Shown piece by piece: positions 10,511 to 23,463 of a stretch of DNA of 64,000 bases. Location: the NCBI GenBank assembly GCA_026122225.1, contig JANEZZ010001864.1, positions 620,001-684,000 on the forward strand. Direction: 5' to 3'. Source of the stretch: Heloderma charlesbogerti. Its lineage: Eukaryota > Chordata > Lepidosauria > Squamata > Helodermatidae. How positions within the stretch are numbered: position 1 is the stretch's first letter; the number at the start of each line of letters is the position of its first letter. A program made the translations under genes and the position numbers. Under the pieces are notes generated by a model. The model was not told the DNA's origin. It ran no database searches and saw only the letters and a program-made list of their open reading frames with translations.

Positions 10511-10744
10511 GCAGAAGTTTTCCACCTTTTCATGTGTGGAGCTGTCCCTTCTACTGAAGTGAATGAAGAAGCCTTATTATAAAAGTACATGTTAGGAGAC
10601 CCTGTGCTAGCAAAGAAAGACTGATTCAAGAGTCAGAGTGCACCGTTGCCATCAGTAAACCTGTGCATTTGGACAAGGCCACACTTTATGCAGCAGAAGC
10701 TATTGCTGTGAATATAACAGTATTTCCTGCAACAAATATATAAG

Positions 10745-11068
10745 CCCATTGCAGGCATTCACCTGTACACGAGTAGGGCTAAACTATGTAGGGGACATGG
10801 CTGTGCATGTAAGTTCCATCTCTCAAAGTCCCTACACACCTGGCTGTTGTTTAGATTTTTGTACATTGAGTACAAAGATCTGAATAGGGCTCTCTTAACA
10901 GCGTTCAGCTGAATGTGTTTACAGAGCCCTATTCAAACCATTGTGCTACACAGGCAAAGATCTATGATTTAGTAGGCATGGAAACATCTGGGGTTGGGAC
11001 ATACGTGCTCGCCCATGTCTCCTACACAGTTTAGCCCTACTCATGTTGCAGGTGAACGCTTGCATAAG
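10745..11068. mobile_element. Palindromic MITE, unclassified
   Basis: About 50-bp inverted arms: GCAGGCATTCACCTGTACAC with GAGTAGGGCTAAACTATG on the left, mirrored by AGTTTAGCCCTACTCATG and CAGGTGAACGCTTGC on the right. The centre has a second inverted pair (AATAGGGCTCTCTTAAC with AGAGCCCTATTC). A possible 8-bp duplication (ATAAGCCC/ATAAGACT, 6 of 8) is not conclusive. No coding frame. Confidence 0.65.
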
Positions 11069-12107
11069 ACTATAAAGTATAGATGACGTACCTGAAATGG
11101 AATGCATGGAAAGGCTCTGACATGGGTTTAAAGATGCTGGTATATTGTTAGTACTTTATGTGTTAGCTGCAGAAAACACCAGTGAAAACTGATGCACCCA
11201 CAGCATTTGAGTATGCCACATGAGGTATGGAGCTGCCCTAACCAAGTGTAGAGTAGGACTCCCTTCTTTGGAATGTTGTGGTTTGTTGCCTCCTACTCCT
11301 TATCTGGGAATCCTTTGTTTCCTCTCAGCATTAAGTATGAATGAAAAAACCCTAGTTATGTTTATGTTCTTCAACTGAATGATTTCATAAAATGTATAAA
11401 TAAATATGTAAAGTAAGTAAAACAAATCTGGTTAATGTTTAATAACAATCACACAGTTTTATATGCTTACAAGGGTACTCGTGCACAACCCATTTGAGGT
11501 TGACTTAAAATATTAGTCATGTCACATATTCTTTTGAACATCTGGAAGGAAATAACAAGCACTCACATTCTAACACCTTGGCCATATCCTTGGGTGTACC
11601 TTGCTTATTGCAGTTAAGGCTAATTATGGCAGAGCTGATTGAACAATCACAAAAGTTTTGTGCAGTGATTCCAATTTTCAAGTCATTGTTGCTGACTGTT
11701 TTTGACCTCCCTCCAAGAGTATAGTGAAGAGAAAATAAGTACTCGGAAACGGAGGTGAAAGAACCAGAAAAGGCTTATAGGATTTGGCCGTATGAACTAA
11801 GAGAGAGAGTTGTAAAAGCAAACAAGTAGGATGTTATGAGGGTCTTCCATAAAGGAAGGCTGCTGTGTTCTTGTGCTTCTCTTGGCCTTCGTTAGTTTTG
11901 TCTGCTTCATAAAGACTAAGTTTTGGTTTTTTAAACTTTTTGTTTGTGATATGTACAATTGCTCAATTCCACTTGAGCATCAGCAATCTTCATAAGGTAG
12001 CAATTACCTAGAACAGTTGTCCTCAAGCTGTCTAAATGCTGAGGCAGGTAACACAAGAGCATGGTAGAGTTACTTTTCCTGAGACATACATCAAAATGTC
12101 AAAATCT
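11069..12107. other. No recognised feature
   Basis: AT-rich single-copy-looking sequence. No long frame, repeat or RNA structure was recognised. Confidence 0.5.
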
Positions 12108-12310
12108 GGTGTAATGTAGTGACTAAGATACTGAACTATGAATCAAGGCCCTTGGTTTTGCACTTCACCTCTGCTATGAATTAAGTAGGTGGCCTCAGGC
12201 AAGCAATTCTCAGCTCCCTGTTTGCAATATGGGGATAATACTGGCCTACATGACAGGTCTGTTGTATGGATTACTGAGAACATTTATGTGGAGTATTATA
12301 TGCATTCATC
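12108..12310 (+). mobile_element. MIR-like CORE-SINE
   Basis: Tracks a MIR in order: tRNA-like start (TGTAATGTAGTGACTAAGA), a decayed B box, the core with GTGGCCTCAGGCAAGCAATTC, then TTTGCAATATGGGGATAATA and GTCTGTTGTATGGATTACTG. MIR elements are ancient amniote CORE-SINEs; the divergence fits. A chance 87-codon frame overlaps it. Confidence 0.7.
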
Positions 12311-15300
12311 ATCCTTCTCTTCAACAGCAAACTTCTACCTGTTACTGGAATATATATTTTACAACACTGATTCTGAAGCATTAAACATGAACATACCTAC
12401 CTTCAAAACCATTGTTTCTCTCCCTAGCCACTCTTTTTTGCTACCCCTCTAAAATCTTTTTGTGCCCCGGAATCATTCAACTCATTTTCACTGACCAGAT
12501 GTCACTCAAAACCTGTGGCATGAAAACAGCATTTATAGATTTTAATTCACTAAAACCATAGTATTCAGGGCTGCCCAAGCCTTCTGTGACATCAGAGCAG
12601 ATCAGTTAATGACACCAGGATAGGCAAACACTTCGAATAGTAGCATGTTCCTGTAAGCAACTTAATTTTAGATCAAATTGAGCCCCTGTTCCTAACACAG
12701 ACTCAGCAGCCATTGGCCCTTGTATCAATTCGGTATAACCGGTCAACTTACACTGGGGGAAAGAAATGGTCAGGCATGCCAGTTGTTTTTATTTTTTGGT
12801 CTTGGGGACTGGTATGAAGGCATCCAGCTCCAGCTTAGTGGTTGAAAAATAGTACTGGAAGACACAACAGACTTAAAAGCAAGTGTCCTTTTTTGCATGT
12901 TAACATTTTTTACAAGTCCCCGTCCCCCCCCAAATGGGAATACAGAGAAGCATGCCAGAAATCCTGAGGGAAAGCCCTTCTGCTCTGGTATACTTCAGTT
13001 CAAGCAGATACAAGGTGCACTTGAAATACAGGATCACTGAAAAGAGGAGGCAACAAGAAACAAGATTTCTGTAAGTAATGCAACTCAACGCTGCACTAGA
13101 CAGGAGCTAATATTAATATGTCATTCAGAACGATTCTGTTTGGTTATCTTTACTGTTTAAAGCAACCCACCTGATTATTCTATATTCTTTTTTGACAGTA
13201 GAATTACTTCGTTCTAATCCCAGGGGCTTCTTCTTTTTAAAAATGTATTACTGGATATTTATCCTGGCTTGAAATACATGGTTTGTTGAATAAAAGGTTT
13301 TTTGTATGACTTTGAAAGAAGGCCATTCAAAGGTATTTCCTCTTGTTTGTTTCAAGGATCACTTATTTGAACCCATAACTAACTTTTGTCTCTGAGTTAA
13401 CTTGGAGAGATGCCAAGACATGCAAAAGAAATAACCCCTTGAAGTGCTCCAGTTGATAGTATTTTCCATGAATTGCTGGCTTTTATATTTGCGTAATATA
13501 GTAAACCAAACTATTCCTCTGCCATCTTGATGCTTGCTTGATGTATGAAGGTATCTTCAGGCAAAATGTGGCTCTGTTTTCTGCTGTTTTTCCTTGGTTC
13601 TAATTGTCTTTTCACATTCACTTTGTTACTGCTAAAATGAGAAGTCTTTTGATTCTGCAGGAAATACAGTTTTACCTTTTAGAAAACCAGAATGGAGTTA
13701 TTTGTGACAGAAACAGTAGATTTTGGAAAACCTCACTACTGGAAAGTTTTTCTTATGCCATTGTCTTATTTCTGTTTCCATGTTCTTCCCCATTTTTGCC
13801 CGATTCTTTTGGGATGGGGAAGGAGTACATCCCTGTTGCCTGGGCAACCATGCCAATGCTCCCTATATTGCCCTGGCAGTTTTGTTGCCTTGAACTGTAA
13901 ACCACCACTCTCACCCCCCATCCAGCTCCAGTTGAGCTTAGTTCACCTAATTTGTTGAGCAGAATGTATATGGGGAGGCACGTCTGAATGTAGATGTCAT
14001 CCATCTGCACGGAATTACTTTCAATAGGATGTGCATTCTGATATACATCCATATTTTGCCCTGACTTGCCAATTAAGAATGATTGGATCAGGGCGAGAAA
14101 GCATTAGCCCAGTTGCTTCAGCAATGAAAACATGTTCCTCTTCTCACATCTGCTTCTTCTTGCATCCTTTTGCCAAGGGTGTGTCAAATTGCTCAAAGGC
14201 ATTTTTTTTCCTTGGGGTAAAAATGTCAGAAAATGCACTCATTTCAGTTCAGCACTAGTATGAAGCAAGTCGGGAGTATGTATGGGTACAGGTAGGGAAA
14301 CAAACTTTGTGCAGTGTGGCTAAAAGGAAAAGAAAATGAAAGCAATTAAGTGCATGATAAATCAATTAGAAATGTCCTAATCCTATCCTATTGGTGATGA
14401 TGAGAGCAGGTTTATACAGAGCACTAGTGTATTTGTCATCCAATGAGTCAGACTTAGGCGTGTCCACTTCCACTCTTGCCAGAGGATGAAGAGCGAATCC
14501 ACCTCACACCAAGTACTGTTCAATCTGCATAACTGGAAAGCTAATATTAACCACATGACATGAAGTGTGCACTTTCTGTAGTGAAAAAACATGAATATAA
14601 CTCAGGTGTTGCAGGATGCTCTAGAGTTGTGCTCCCCCACCACTGCCACCAGCCCTTCTGCAGGGATTGAACCCTGCACTCGAGTTGAAGCCTGAAATGT
14701 TACTGCTCTAGAACTGTCACATGATGCCCTGGCTTGGCCTGGCTGCTCCTTCTGGTTAAGGTTCTAGCCATCTATGGTGGCCCAAGAGGTAAAGGATAGG
14801 GCTTCTGGGATGGAGAAGACAGAGTCTGGTCTGATACTCCGTGGAGTGCCACACAGATTACAAGAGAGGTGCAGGAGGAGACAGCCAAGAGCTTCTTACA
14901 GTAGGTTTCAGCAGTGGGGGAGGTACTGGCAGTGGGTGGGAAGGCACTCCCATCTGAAGTTAGGGTGGCCACTTATGAATCACCCCCAAAGAGGAAATGC
15001 ATCTCCAAAAAAGAGATTTACATAAACTGCATACACAGTAATAAAAATAAAGTACATCTCAACATAGTGTGGAAGACTCTGCCCAGGTGCTGTGCCTGCT
15101 GCTCAGTCTGCTGTCCAGGTGTTGATAGGCAGCTTCAAGGGACCTGCTGTCCCTTCTTACAGTTCTTTATCTTTAAACCAGATTTAGACTGGGGAGCCCC
15201 AAGGATACCTTCAGATACGGGATTGTCAAACAGGGCACATGGCTCCCTTTTCCCTTTTGTGATGTTTTCCCTTTTCTGTCATGGAAAGCAGGAGAAACAC

Positions 15301-15334
15301 TTCAGTAACGGGGAGACCGAATTGTGAGATAATG
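12311..15334. other. Long stretch without recognised repeats or genes
   Basis: About 3 kb in which I recognise no element. Frames of 83-137 codons at 13604-13958 and 14774-15327 carry no familiar domain, have no clear splice sites and overlap frames on the other strand. Being low in repeats in a repeat-rich window, it is a reasonable place to look for conserved non-coding sequence, but nothing here proves that. Confidence 0.5.
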
Positions 15335-15521
15335 CAAGAGGGCTGGGGGCTCCTATGTCAGTGGGGCAGTGAATCCACTTGGGTTTCAGTCAGGGTCTGT
15401 CTAAGGTGCTGAACCCACTTTGGGCAGAAGGTTCAGCACTTTGGATAGCTCCTGTAGAGTTCTGACTGAAACCCAGAGTGGATTCACTCCCCAGTGACAT
15501 AGGTGCCACCAGCCTCCACTG
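15335..15521. mobile_element. Palindromic hAT-like MITE (CCTCCACTG end)
   Basis: Inverted arms: GGGGCTCCTATGTCAGTGGG, GTGAATCCACTTGGGTTTCA on the left against AAACCCAGAGTGGATTCAC, CCAGTGACATAGGTGCCACC on the right, ending CCTCCACTG. Same family and length as 47172-47359, where an 8-bp duplication is visible. The left end here is damaged (CAAGAGGGCTG in place of CAGTGGAGGCTG). Confidence 0.75.
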
Positions 15522-18472
15522 TCCGCTACTCCCTGATCGTTTCTTTCCTGTTCTCCCACACTCATTAAAGCAGAGGCTTCATGCTGTCTTTCAGCTGAAC
15601 AAAGGCTGGGCAAGGCCCCAAAAGGTTGCATCCCTGTACAAACAACCACAGGTGTTTACCTCCTGTTTCTCACTTGTGCCTGTAGGCCCGCCTCATGGCC
15701 ATCCTGCAAAGGCAAGCAGACATATTGTAGGTATAAGAAAACCAACTCATTTCACCTAATTTATTTTTTGCAATTCCAATTGTTTTGCTCAGATAGTACT
15801 GAGAAAAGGCCGCACTATTTTCTGTCTTACCTTTTCCCCTTTCCCAGAGTCTCCTCAGCTTTCATACTGCGCGGTCATCTGCCTGTCTTTTAACTTCCTT
15901 CATCAACAGCCTGTGTGCTTCTCCCAGGCTCATGTTGCCAGCCTTTCTCATTCAAAGCCCACCCTGCTTGATTTAAATGAACCCCTTCTGTGCTCTAACC
16001 CAAGGCCGTGGTCTGGCACACAAATCCTTTCCTCGCTGCTCTGGATCAGGAACTGAGGCTGTTGGTCTCTGGCACCTCTCAGCTCTGCTTGGTGGGCCTA
16101 AGAGCAGATGTCCTGTCCAGTGCCAGCAGTACAGATGATCAACAGCTGGAAGGGACAACCTTGTACAATGGCAGCTGCTTGTTGCAGGGCTGTGCACCAG
16201 CAGCTAACTAGGGAAATCCTCCTGCCAAGGAAGCACCCTTCTCTGCCTGGAATTCTTTTAAAACCCACTTTGGCATGTAAGTACCAGCTTAATGGGCCAT
16301 CTTCAATGCACTCCAGACCTCCAACAGGCTTTTCTCTGAAAGTCGCCATAAAAACAATATTTTAAAAAGTCTTAAGGGTTGGAATTGTAATCTTTTTTTC
16401 CCCTCCCCTTTTCTGTTTGGTCGGGAAAAGAAAAGGGAGGAAGGAAACTAACTGTCTTTAAAGGCTTTGGGGAGTGGCTGCTTAGCACCAGCTCAACGAA
16501 ATCATCCTAAGCTGGAAAAAACAAAGGTTTCCTAATGCCTTGAGTGCACAACACAAAAGCAACCTTCTCGTCATTGTTTGAAATCACAACAATTCTTCAT
16601 TAATCCAGTGTGTGTTGTGTGTACCTTTGTGCAAGCTGCCACCCAGGGACTCCAGGGACAAGATTCCTTCCTCCCCACAAAGGTTTAACATACAAAGCCA
16701 GAATTATTGTATTTCCTGTTCTTAATAAATCAAACCAAGCTGGCAGCAAAGGGTTGTCTGGGAAATAAATTTCTTAGAGAAGCTGCTACTTTTTCTTTTA
16801 ATCATTACACTAGAATACAATTCTAGCAGTAAATTTGTGCCAATTGCAGACATTTTTTAATGTCAACCCTCTGATTTTGTTAGGAATGTATGTCTGTTCC
16901 AGGATTCCCTCGAGCCAAGTTCCCCAGGGGCATAGTTCATCCAGAAGGGGTCTCAAGAGGCTCAGCCATGTCAATGTTGAGAAGGATGGCTGGACCACGT
17001 GAACATTGCTTTTTCCTCACCCCTCGCCACCTTGGGTAAAGGGAAAAAGCTTCCAGGTCAGTGGGCTGGAATTCTCAGCAGTCTTGAGTCTTCTCCTCTC
17101 TCACGAAATTAAGCATTGATTGAGATGTATTTTCAAACAAGGTATCTGAGATCCTGCCCTGAACATGTTGGTCACCAAGACTGGCATAATCTCATTTTAA
17201 TTCAAGGAGGAGAGTGCATTTATATAAACTGTTCCTGCAGTGTGACCTGGGAATAGCTGGTACAGTGTGAACCTTGTTCTTGTAGTGTTTCTCACCAAGC
17301 TCTCATCTTGGCCATGCTGCCTGGAGGGCTGGTCTCTCATTTTGAAACAAAAAGATTTAAATAAGCTTGCTACACTAAGTGGAATAGGATCTTCTGAACC
17401 CCGATGAAGGGAACACATCAAAACGAACAGTAGATCAACAGCACTGAGGGTATCCTGCTCCCTTAATGTGCCACCTCAGGCAGCTGATACTCTATACCCA
17501 ATAAGAGGCCCAATCCATCTTCCAGGATAGTTGCTTGGTATTCTCATGTTATGTTAGAGGCATGTTGCACTTACTACTTAGTAGCTTGCTTTTTCCTAGC
17601 AAATTGCCTTTGGTTATTTAGAATTGGGCTGGTGGCTACCTACAGCTAAAGAAGTGAGTACTTAAAACTAACCACATGCTGAATTGGCTCAAGTCGGCAG
17701 TTTTCATGTGAAAAGCTGGGTTTGGGGCACTCAACATGTTGGCCATTCCCTCCCAAGTATGCCTGTTTTGTGCTTGTTTGTCCTTGTTTGCCATCCTTGC
17801 CAGCAGTGCTTCAGTGCCATTGCTCTCTGTGCCAGTTATGTGACAGCAGCCAACCAGGGATCACGTCACAAGCATGTTGATGTATTACATCACATACCCC
17901 AATTCAATTTGGTTACATGCTGTCATCACTGCAGGCATTGCCAGCAATCTGAATAAAAAGAAGAAGAGGCAATGTGTCATCCAACTGGTAAAACAACAGG
18001 CTATCCCTCCTTGTCATGCCATACTGCGTTGGCAGTAGTCCAGTCATCTTTGCCTTCCATGCTTCTACACTGGCAAGTAGATTGTATGCCACTGTAGTGC
18101 AGCAAGATGGAATAAATGGCTCGATCTCATTCCCACTCACCTACAGTTTCATACTCTTCCAAAATCATCTTAAAGAGGGTGTGTGTGAAACCCCCCCAAT
18201 AAATCCTCCCCCCACTTATGACCCATTGATTTTAAAAATGGGCTGTATACACTCCACAGCTTGCATTCCTTGACTGAGAGGGCAGAGGAGATGGGGAAGT
18301 ATAATGTCTGAACGATTGCGTTGAAGCATAAAGTTTCATGGACTAAAGCAGTGATTGGGTTACTGTTCTTATACACATTTGAGCTCTGCATAGAAATGTG
18401 GCAGACGCTTGCATTTCTTTGCCTTTGGGATATACTTTTTACAGCCTTTTTTCTCTGTACCCATGTGAGTGT
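15522..18472. other. Long stretch without recognised repeats or genes
   Basis: Nearly 3 kb without a recognised repeat. Frames of 60-133 codons exist on both strands (such as 18170-18571 minus and 17684-17956 plus), but none carries a known domain. At 16390-16440 a pyrimidine run, CCCCTCCCCTTTTC, is followed by a near-complementary GAAAAGAAAAGGGAGG, a small potential hairpin of unknown meaning. Confidence 0.5.
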
Positions 18473-18612
18473 CAGGGCCGGCCCTACCATTGGGCAGAAT
18501 GAATCACCCACCTCAGGCAGCAGATGCTGGGAGGTGGCAGCAAGGTGTTGGAGAAGAGAGCTGCATGCCATGTGGCCGGTTCTGCACCCCCTAAGCTAGC
18601 CTGCTGCCTTCA
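18473..18612 (-). mobile_element. hAT-like element fragment (CAGGGCCGGCCCTACC end)
   Basis: Begins CAGGGCCGGCCCTACCATTG, the reverse complement of the right end of 20264-20607 (GGTAGGGCCAGCCCTG), and continues through CACCTCAGGCAGCAG. The other end is missing. It is a truncated copy in opposite orientation to its neighbour. Confidence 0.6.
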
Positions 18613-20260
18613 GGTTTGTGGAAGTAATGTTTTGCATCATTCATTTGGGACACAACCCACCAAACATCTCCCACATAAGCCTGATAGAAACGTGTGAAGG
18701 TTGCACAGCAAGAGCACCTCTGCTTTTATGTTGTTCCCATTGTGGGGCCTGCACAGATCTCCCAACAGACTGTGGCCTTGAATTTAATGTGTTTTAATTC
18801 GGAACTGTTTGTGATTAGCACCATTTTGTAAATCATATGTGGTTTGCTGTTCAGGGATGCATGTCTATTTTTTGTTTTTGTTTCAGAAAAGCTTAGAAAA
18901 ACAGAAGGATTGTAAGGAGCATTATTCAAACAGCTAAAGCTAAAAAGCTCATCGACCTGGAATACATTTGTATTATATAACTATTCAGTGGTGCTTTCAT
19001 GCCCCCTGCAGTTGGACTATTTATTGGGAGTGCGCTTAAATAAGCAGATGTAGTTTTCCTTTTAATTCTATTTGTCAAACCTCTCCATGCTGAGGAGTTT
19101 CAAGGGAGTAAATACATTTGCTGAGACTCTGGATCTGACCGTTCACTAGGTTGCGGTTGCATTACTTGCAACTGCTACTGACAGTCAGCGTTGTAGAACA
19201 GATAAATACATGATAAGGTATTCTACCCTGGGCAACAACAAAAGCTCAAAGAAAAATGATTATTACTGCACATGATGTACAGGAGCAGGGTATTTCTGCC
19301 CAGAAGTCCACATGCCACTAAGTACAGCAACGACACACCAGGAAAAGTCAGGAAGACCTTGCTGCTCAGGCAATGTTTTCAGCTTAATATCTTCATGTAT
19401 AATGTTCAAAGCAGAATGTAAAGTGTGAGTTGTGGGTGTGATGAGGCCCTGGCAGGCTGAGATAGAAAGAACTGCTGTTTTTAATTGCACAAATGGTCTT
19501 TTACTATGGTCCACCAGTAACAACTGAGATGGGGAAACCCAGTGAGATGGACCAATGTGGTTATACCTGTGTCAACACCACACCTCTCTGGGGACCGGGG
19601 GCATCAGTGTAGGAAGCTGGATCATCTACTCATCCCACATGACTTTCATGTTTCATGCAATACCCATGTGCATTTGTGTTGCCAGCACAGGCATGTGGCA
19701 GCTGTACCCTAAGGTAACGTAAGAATCAGGCTAAAGCGTGCTATTTATGTAACAATAATATGCAAGAAGCAGGAAGGATCCATTTTGGATGCTTCGTATC
19801 TCTGTGCTTTTGCTTTTTTTGTTTTTGCTGTGTGCGAAATACAACGTAACCCCTTATAAAGAGTTGCACAGTGTGTGATGGAAACACCATTTCTGCCTCT
19901 CCTTGTAGGGTGCCAAGGCTGAGCTGTAGGCAGAGATGAGATGAGCCAAGAGTCAGGAATCAGGAGCTGAGCCAGGGGTCAGTGCTGAGGAGAAAGCCAG
20001 GAGACCAGCACCAAAGGGAGCAGCCAAACATGAGGACCAAAAAGCAGAGCCAAAGAACACAGGGACACACGAGAGCCAGGAAAGCCTTCTTGCTCAGGCA
20101 AGATCCCACCCCAGACAAAAAGTCTCTTATAGTCCCAATGGTCCGCATGAGTGGGTAGAGCCAGTCTGAGCCCTGAGGGTATTTAACTGCCCTTAATCTG
20201 TCCCTAACTCTCCTTCATCTGCCATATTCATTTTGTCTCTTTCACTGCACTTTAATCAAA
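18613..20260. other. No recognised feature; repetitive GAGCCAG-rich patch
   Basis: Mostly single-copy-looking. At 19930-20110 a purine-rich patch repeats short units such as GAGCCAAGAGTC, GAGCCAGGGGTC and GAGCCAGGAAAG. It may be a decayed repeat but I cannot classify it. Confidence 0.4.
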
Positions 20261-20615
20261 CAGCAGGGCTAACCCAAGACATTTGCTGCCTGAGGCAGAG
20301 CAGCAAATGGCACTTGACTGCCCCCCTCCCCATCAACATACAGAGTACCCAAGGCCAACCAAATTATTTTGGCACCTGGGACAGAAAATCCCACAAGCAT
20401 GTCTTCCACTGTCTTTGCCAATAAACATACAATGTGCTGGATCCAAACTTAGAGTAAACCCATTGGAATTGATGGGATTTAACTTAGGACTGGATCCAAC
20501 CCAATAACAATAAACTAATAACTAGCAATGTACTGCCTTTTCATGACACCAAAAATCCACTGCCTGAGGCAGCTGCCTCATCCTGCCTATTGGTAGGGCC
20601 AGCCCTGTCAATCAC
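20256..20615. mobile_element. hAT-like element with nested MITE
   Basis: A 344-bp element (20264-20607) starts CAGGGCTAACCCAAGAC and ends GGTAGGGCCAGCCCTG. Subterminal TGCCTGAGGCAG motifs recur near both ends. Flanks TCAAACAG and TCAATCAC agree at 6 of 8 positions, fitting an aged 8-bp hAT duplication. A GGATCCAACCC-type MITE (20436-20504) lies inside it. Confidence 0.65.
20436..20504. mobile_element. GGATCC-ended palindromic MITE, short copy
   Basis: GCTGGATCCAAACTTAGAG on the left and GACTGGATCCAACCCAAT on the right bracket ACCCATTGGAATTGATGGG. It is a shortened relative of the MITEs at 46311-46450 and 48501-48641, and sits inside the hAT-like element. Confidence 0.6.
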
Positions 20616-20849
20616 CAGCTTTATGAAGATCTGCCTGGCTAGTGAGATCATTGAGAGGGGAAGGTGAGGCAAACTTTTTTCATTTGTTATAGGCAGAGGG
20701 TGGTATGGCACTGGCATTGGATAAGCCAGTCAAGATGAAGAACGGCGTACCATCTAAGTGCTTTCTCCTCTTCTGGTCCTTGCCCCATTCAGAGGATTTT
20801 GGATTGCCCTGCCAACTTGCTCTTGACCTCTTGGCAAAACACAAGGTTG

Positions 20850-21000
20850 GAGGTCTGAAATGGTGTGTGTGTCTATATGACCCTCTTGTCATGGTCAGAC
20901 TATTTCCTGGTGAAGTTTAGATTGGCCCCTGCATGGCTGGTAGATGCATTAAGTTGGTCCACCTTTGGAGAGTTATGGAATTCAGTGAATTCCTGAATGC
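20850..21000 (+). mobile_element. LINE ORF2 endonuclease fragment
   Basis: A short piece reads as the endonuclease end of CR1/L2-type ORF2 (SWSDYFLVKFRLAPA around 20885-20930), equivalent to the SDHFLVGFRLRA segment at about 5980. It probably belongs with the reverse-transcriptase remnant starting near 21590, after loss of what lay between. Confidence 0.6.
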
Positions 21001-21424
21001 GACCCCTCCCACATTTTATTTGTTTTTGTTTTTTAAAATAACAAAGTTTCTTGCTGGCAGCTGGGATTGTGTCAAAGTGAAGTGAGGGCCTCTAACCACT
21101 CTCATCTTTTCCTACGGATGTCTCTGGGCCACATGAGGGGCTCAGAGCCATCCTTCGAAAATTAAAATGACAGGTGGCTGCAGGATGATGCTTTCAACTG
21201 CAGCTCAACCATTTTGTAGTGGTGCCCAGGACAGTTTCTCAAATGGTTAAATGTGCTCATGGGCCCCAAAAGATTGCCTGTCCCTGGCATAGAAATATGG
21301 AAAGGGTTGTTGACAAGATCACACCCAAGTGCCCTCTCAGTGCCCTCCCTGATTTACTACAAAATTGGGTGTGTGGTGGGGGGGAGGTGATGAAACAAGT
21401 AGGACAATAGTATATATGTAATCA

Positions 21425-21535
21425 GTTAAACACGATAGTCCCTGCCCACAGATTTACAATCTAAAAAGACACAGCACAGAAGGAAAAAGGAATGGGGAGG
21501 GGAAAAGGGGAAATATAGATGATTTCAGCAGGGCT
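21425..21535 (-). mobile_element. LINE 3' UTR fragment, antisense
   Basis: CACAGATTTACAATCTAAAA, GACACAGCACAGAAGGAAAA and GGAATGGGGAGGGG match the antisense LINE end inside 56080-56518 (CTATAATCTAAAAGACTTGG). It lies between the two sense LINE pieces. Confidence 0.45.
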
Positions 21536-21589
21536 GGTGGAATGGTCCTGCTCTCTTCCTCATCTCCCTCTGTACAGCCTGCTGGAAGG

Positions 21590-22760
21590 GTTGCTGGTGG
21601 TGACTTGAAATGTCCAGTTCCATCCCTTTTTGCTGATGACCCTCTGCTTTTTGTAGACAGCTCTTCCTCTCTCCTCATTCTGGGCAGGGTGCAAGATTCT
21701 TTTTGTCATCACAGTCTGGTGAGGCCTTGGAGATGTTGAATTGCTGTCTGGACTTTGTAATGGGTTGAATAAAAGCCAATAAACTGAAGCTGAATCCTGA
21801 CAAGATGGGAGCACTGTGTCTTGGTGGCTTCTAGGTCTGGGAAGCTGGTTAATTGCCTATTCTGAATAGGGTTGCACATCCCTTGAAGAAGCAAGTGCAC
21901 AGTTTAGGGGTGCTCTTTGATACAGCATTGTTGCTAGAGAACCCACCCAATTGGCCTCCATGGTTCAAAGCACCTCTTACCAGTATCAGTTGGTTTGTCA
22001 GCTACGGCCTTTCTAGATAGGGATAGCCTGGCCACCATGATCCATGCTCTGGTAACCTCAGGATAGATTACTGTAATGTGTTATATGTGGGGCTGCCCTT
22101 GAAAATGTTTCAGGAGCTTCAACTATTCAGCTGCTGGAATTCCGGCTGATTTATCCAGATGGAGCCATGTTATATCAGTTCTGAAGAAACCCAGACAGGC
22201 ACACGTGGGAGAACACATTCTTTCAAATAGCTTGGTCCCAAGTCACATATGGTTTTCTAGGTCACAACCAGTACTTTGAGTTGTGTCCAGAAAGAGCTCA
22301 GTTTACTCGGTCCCGCTAAGCCCAGTCTGCCCATCACCAGCCCCAAATGGCTTAGGATTCAGGGAATGTCTCCTCCCATGTGAACCCATTAATGCAGTAA
22401 AATCAGCCTTGGAGGCCCTTTTGCGGATCCTGCTGCTGCCAGCACTGATGTGGGTGGTGACTGGGACAGGGCCGTCTGTCACAGAGCCTTGGCTTCGGTT
22501 GCTCTCTGGAGACCATTTGCCTGGCACAGAGTCTGTTACTGTCTTTCCAGTGCCAGGCAAACGGTCTTTGTTATATCTTTGTTTTTAAATGGAGCTTTTA
22601 TCTGGTTGTGGTTGTGTTGTTCTCTTATGTTTTGCTATAATTGTTTAGTTTTTAAAAAAATGTTTTGTTTTGTTTTTTTATTTATTTTTATTGGAAGCTG
22701 CTCTGAGCAGTTGTACTGAAGAGCAGGATATTTGAATACCCACATAAAAATAAATCACTA
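21590..22760 (+). mobile_element. LINE ORF2 C-terminal half and 3' UTR (CR1/L2 clade)
   Basis: Includes the reverse-transcriptase region with the catalytic FADD motif (near 21630), then LNPDKMG, VHSLGVLFD (21895-21925), LATMIHALVTS-like and YCNVLYVGLPL-like segments, broken by stops and frameshifts. A 3' UTR follows, ending in a T-rich stretch, GGAAGCTGCTCTGAGCAG and AATAAATCA near 22755. It is a dead copy. The long frames 22283-22719 fall in this 3' region and are not host genes. Confidence 0.8.
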
Positions 22761-23463
22761 GTAATTTGAAGGGAAACTCTATGACTTGTACATTTGGGAG
22801 CCTTTCATAACTAATGAACTACACATGTGATTTGGACTTGGGAATCCATTCCCAAGTACAAAATGTCTCCTGTGCCATGCCATGGGTTTCAACCGCGCTT
22901 ATATGCAGAGCCTGTGCAGCAGTCTAATGAGGGCATAGAAGCTCCAGTACAGGCACAGGTCTCCCTACTTGCATATTAGTTGCAAAGGACACAATTTATT
23001 CAGAACGCTATAATAAAAAATGAGATAACGGTATTATTATTATTGATTAGTGTTTACTTTGATTATTTTGGATATGTTCAATTAATTATAAATAGTAATA
23101 TATTTTAGATTTTGTCTATCATTTTTAACGTCTGACTGCTATTTCTTATGTTAATTGCTTTTTTGTTTTCTTTTAAGAAATGTATATCTCACTTTATCTT
23201 CAAAAAGAATCCAAAGCAGCTAATAGTAGGAATAACAATATGAGTTGTCTTCATACTATTTGTTATTTATTTGGCTATTTTTATATTTTGAATTACTGTC
23301 CTTTCCCTTAATATAGATCACATGTTTGCTTTGGAAGCTGACTTTCAAGTATTTGATGTTGACGAATACTGTATGTCCTGGGGATAGCAAGGTCCACATT
23401 TAAATAGGAATGGAAGTTCAACTTCAAGTCCAGAATCCAACATCTGAAGATGTCTAGTCTAGC
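22761..23463. other. No recognised gene; AT-rich
   Basis: AT-rich. A short segment near 23185-23235 (ATCTCACTTTATCTTCAAAA, AATCCAAAGCAGCTAAT) resembles an antisense SINE/LINE tail. Nothing else is recognised. Confidence 0.4.

Noticed and set aside
14914..15327. 137-codon plus-strand frame
   Set aside because: Overlaps a second plus frame and a minus frame, no known motif, no Kozak or splice support.
18170..18571. 133-codon minus-strand frame
   Set aside because: Runs into a hAT-like fragment and opposes a plus frame; no recognisable content.
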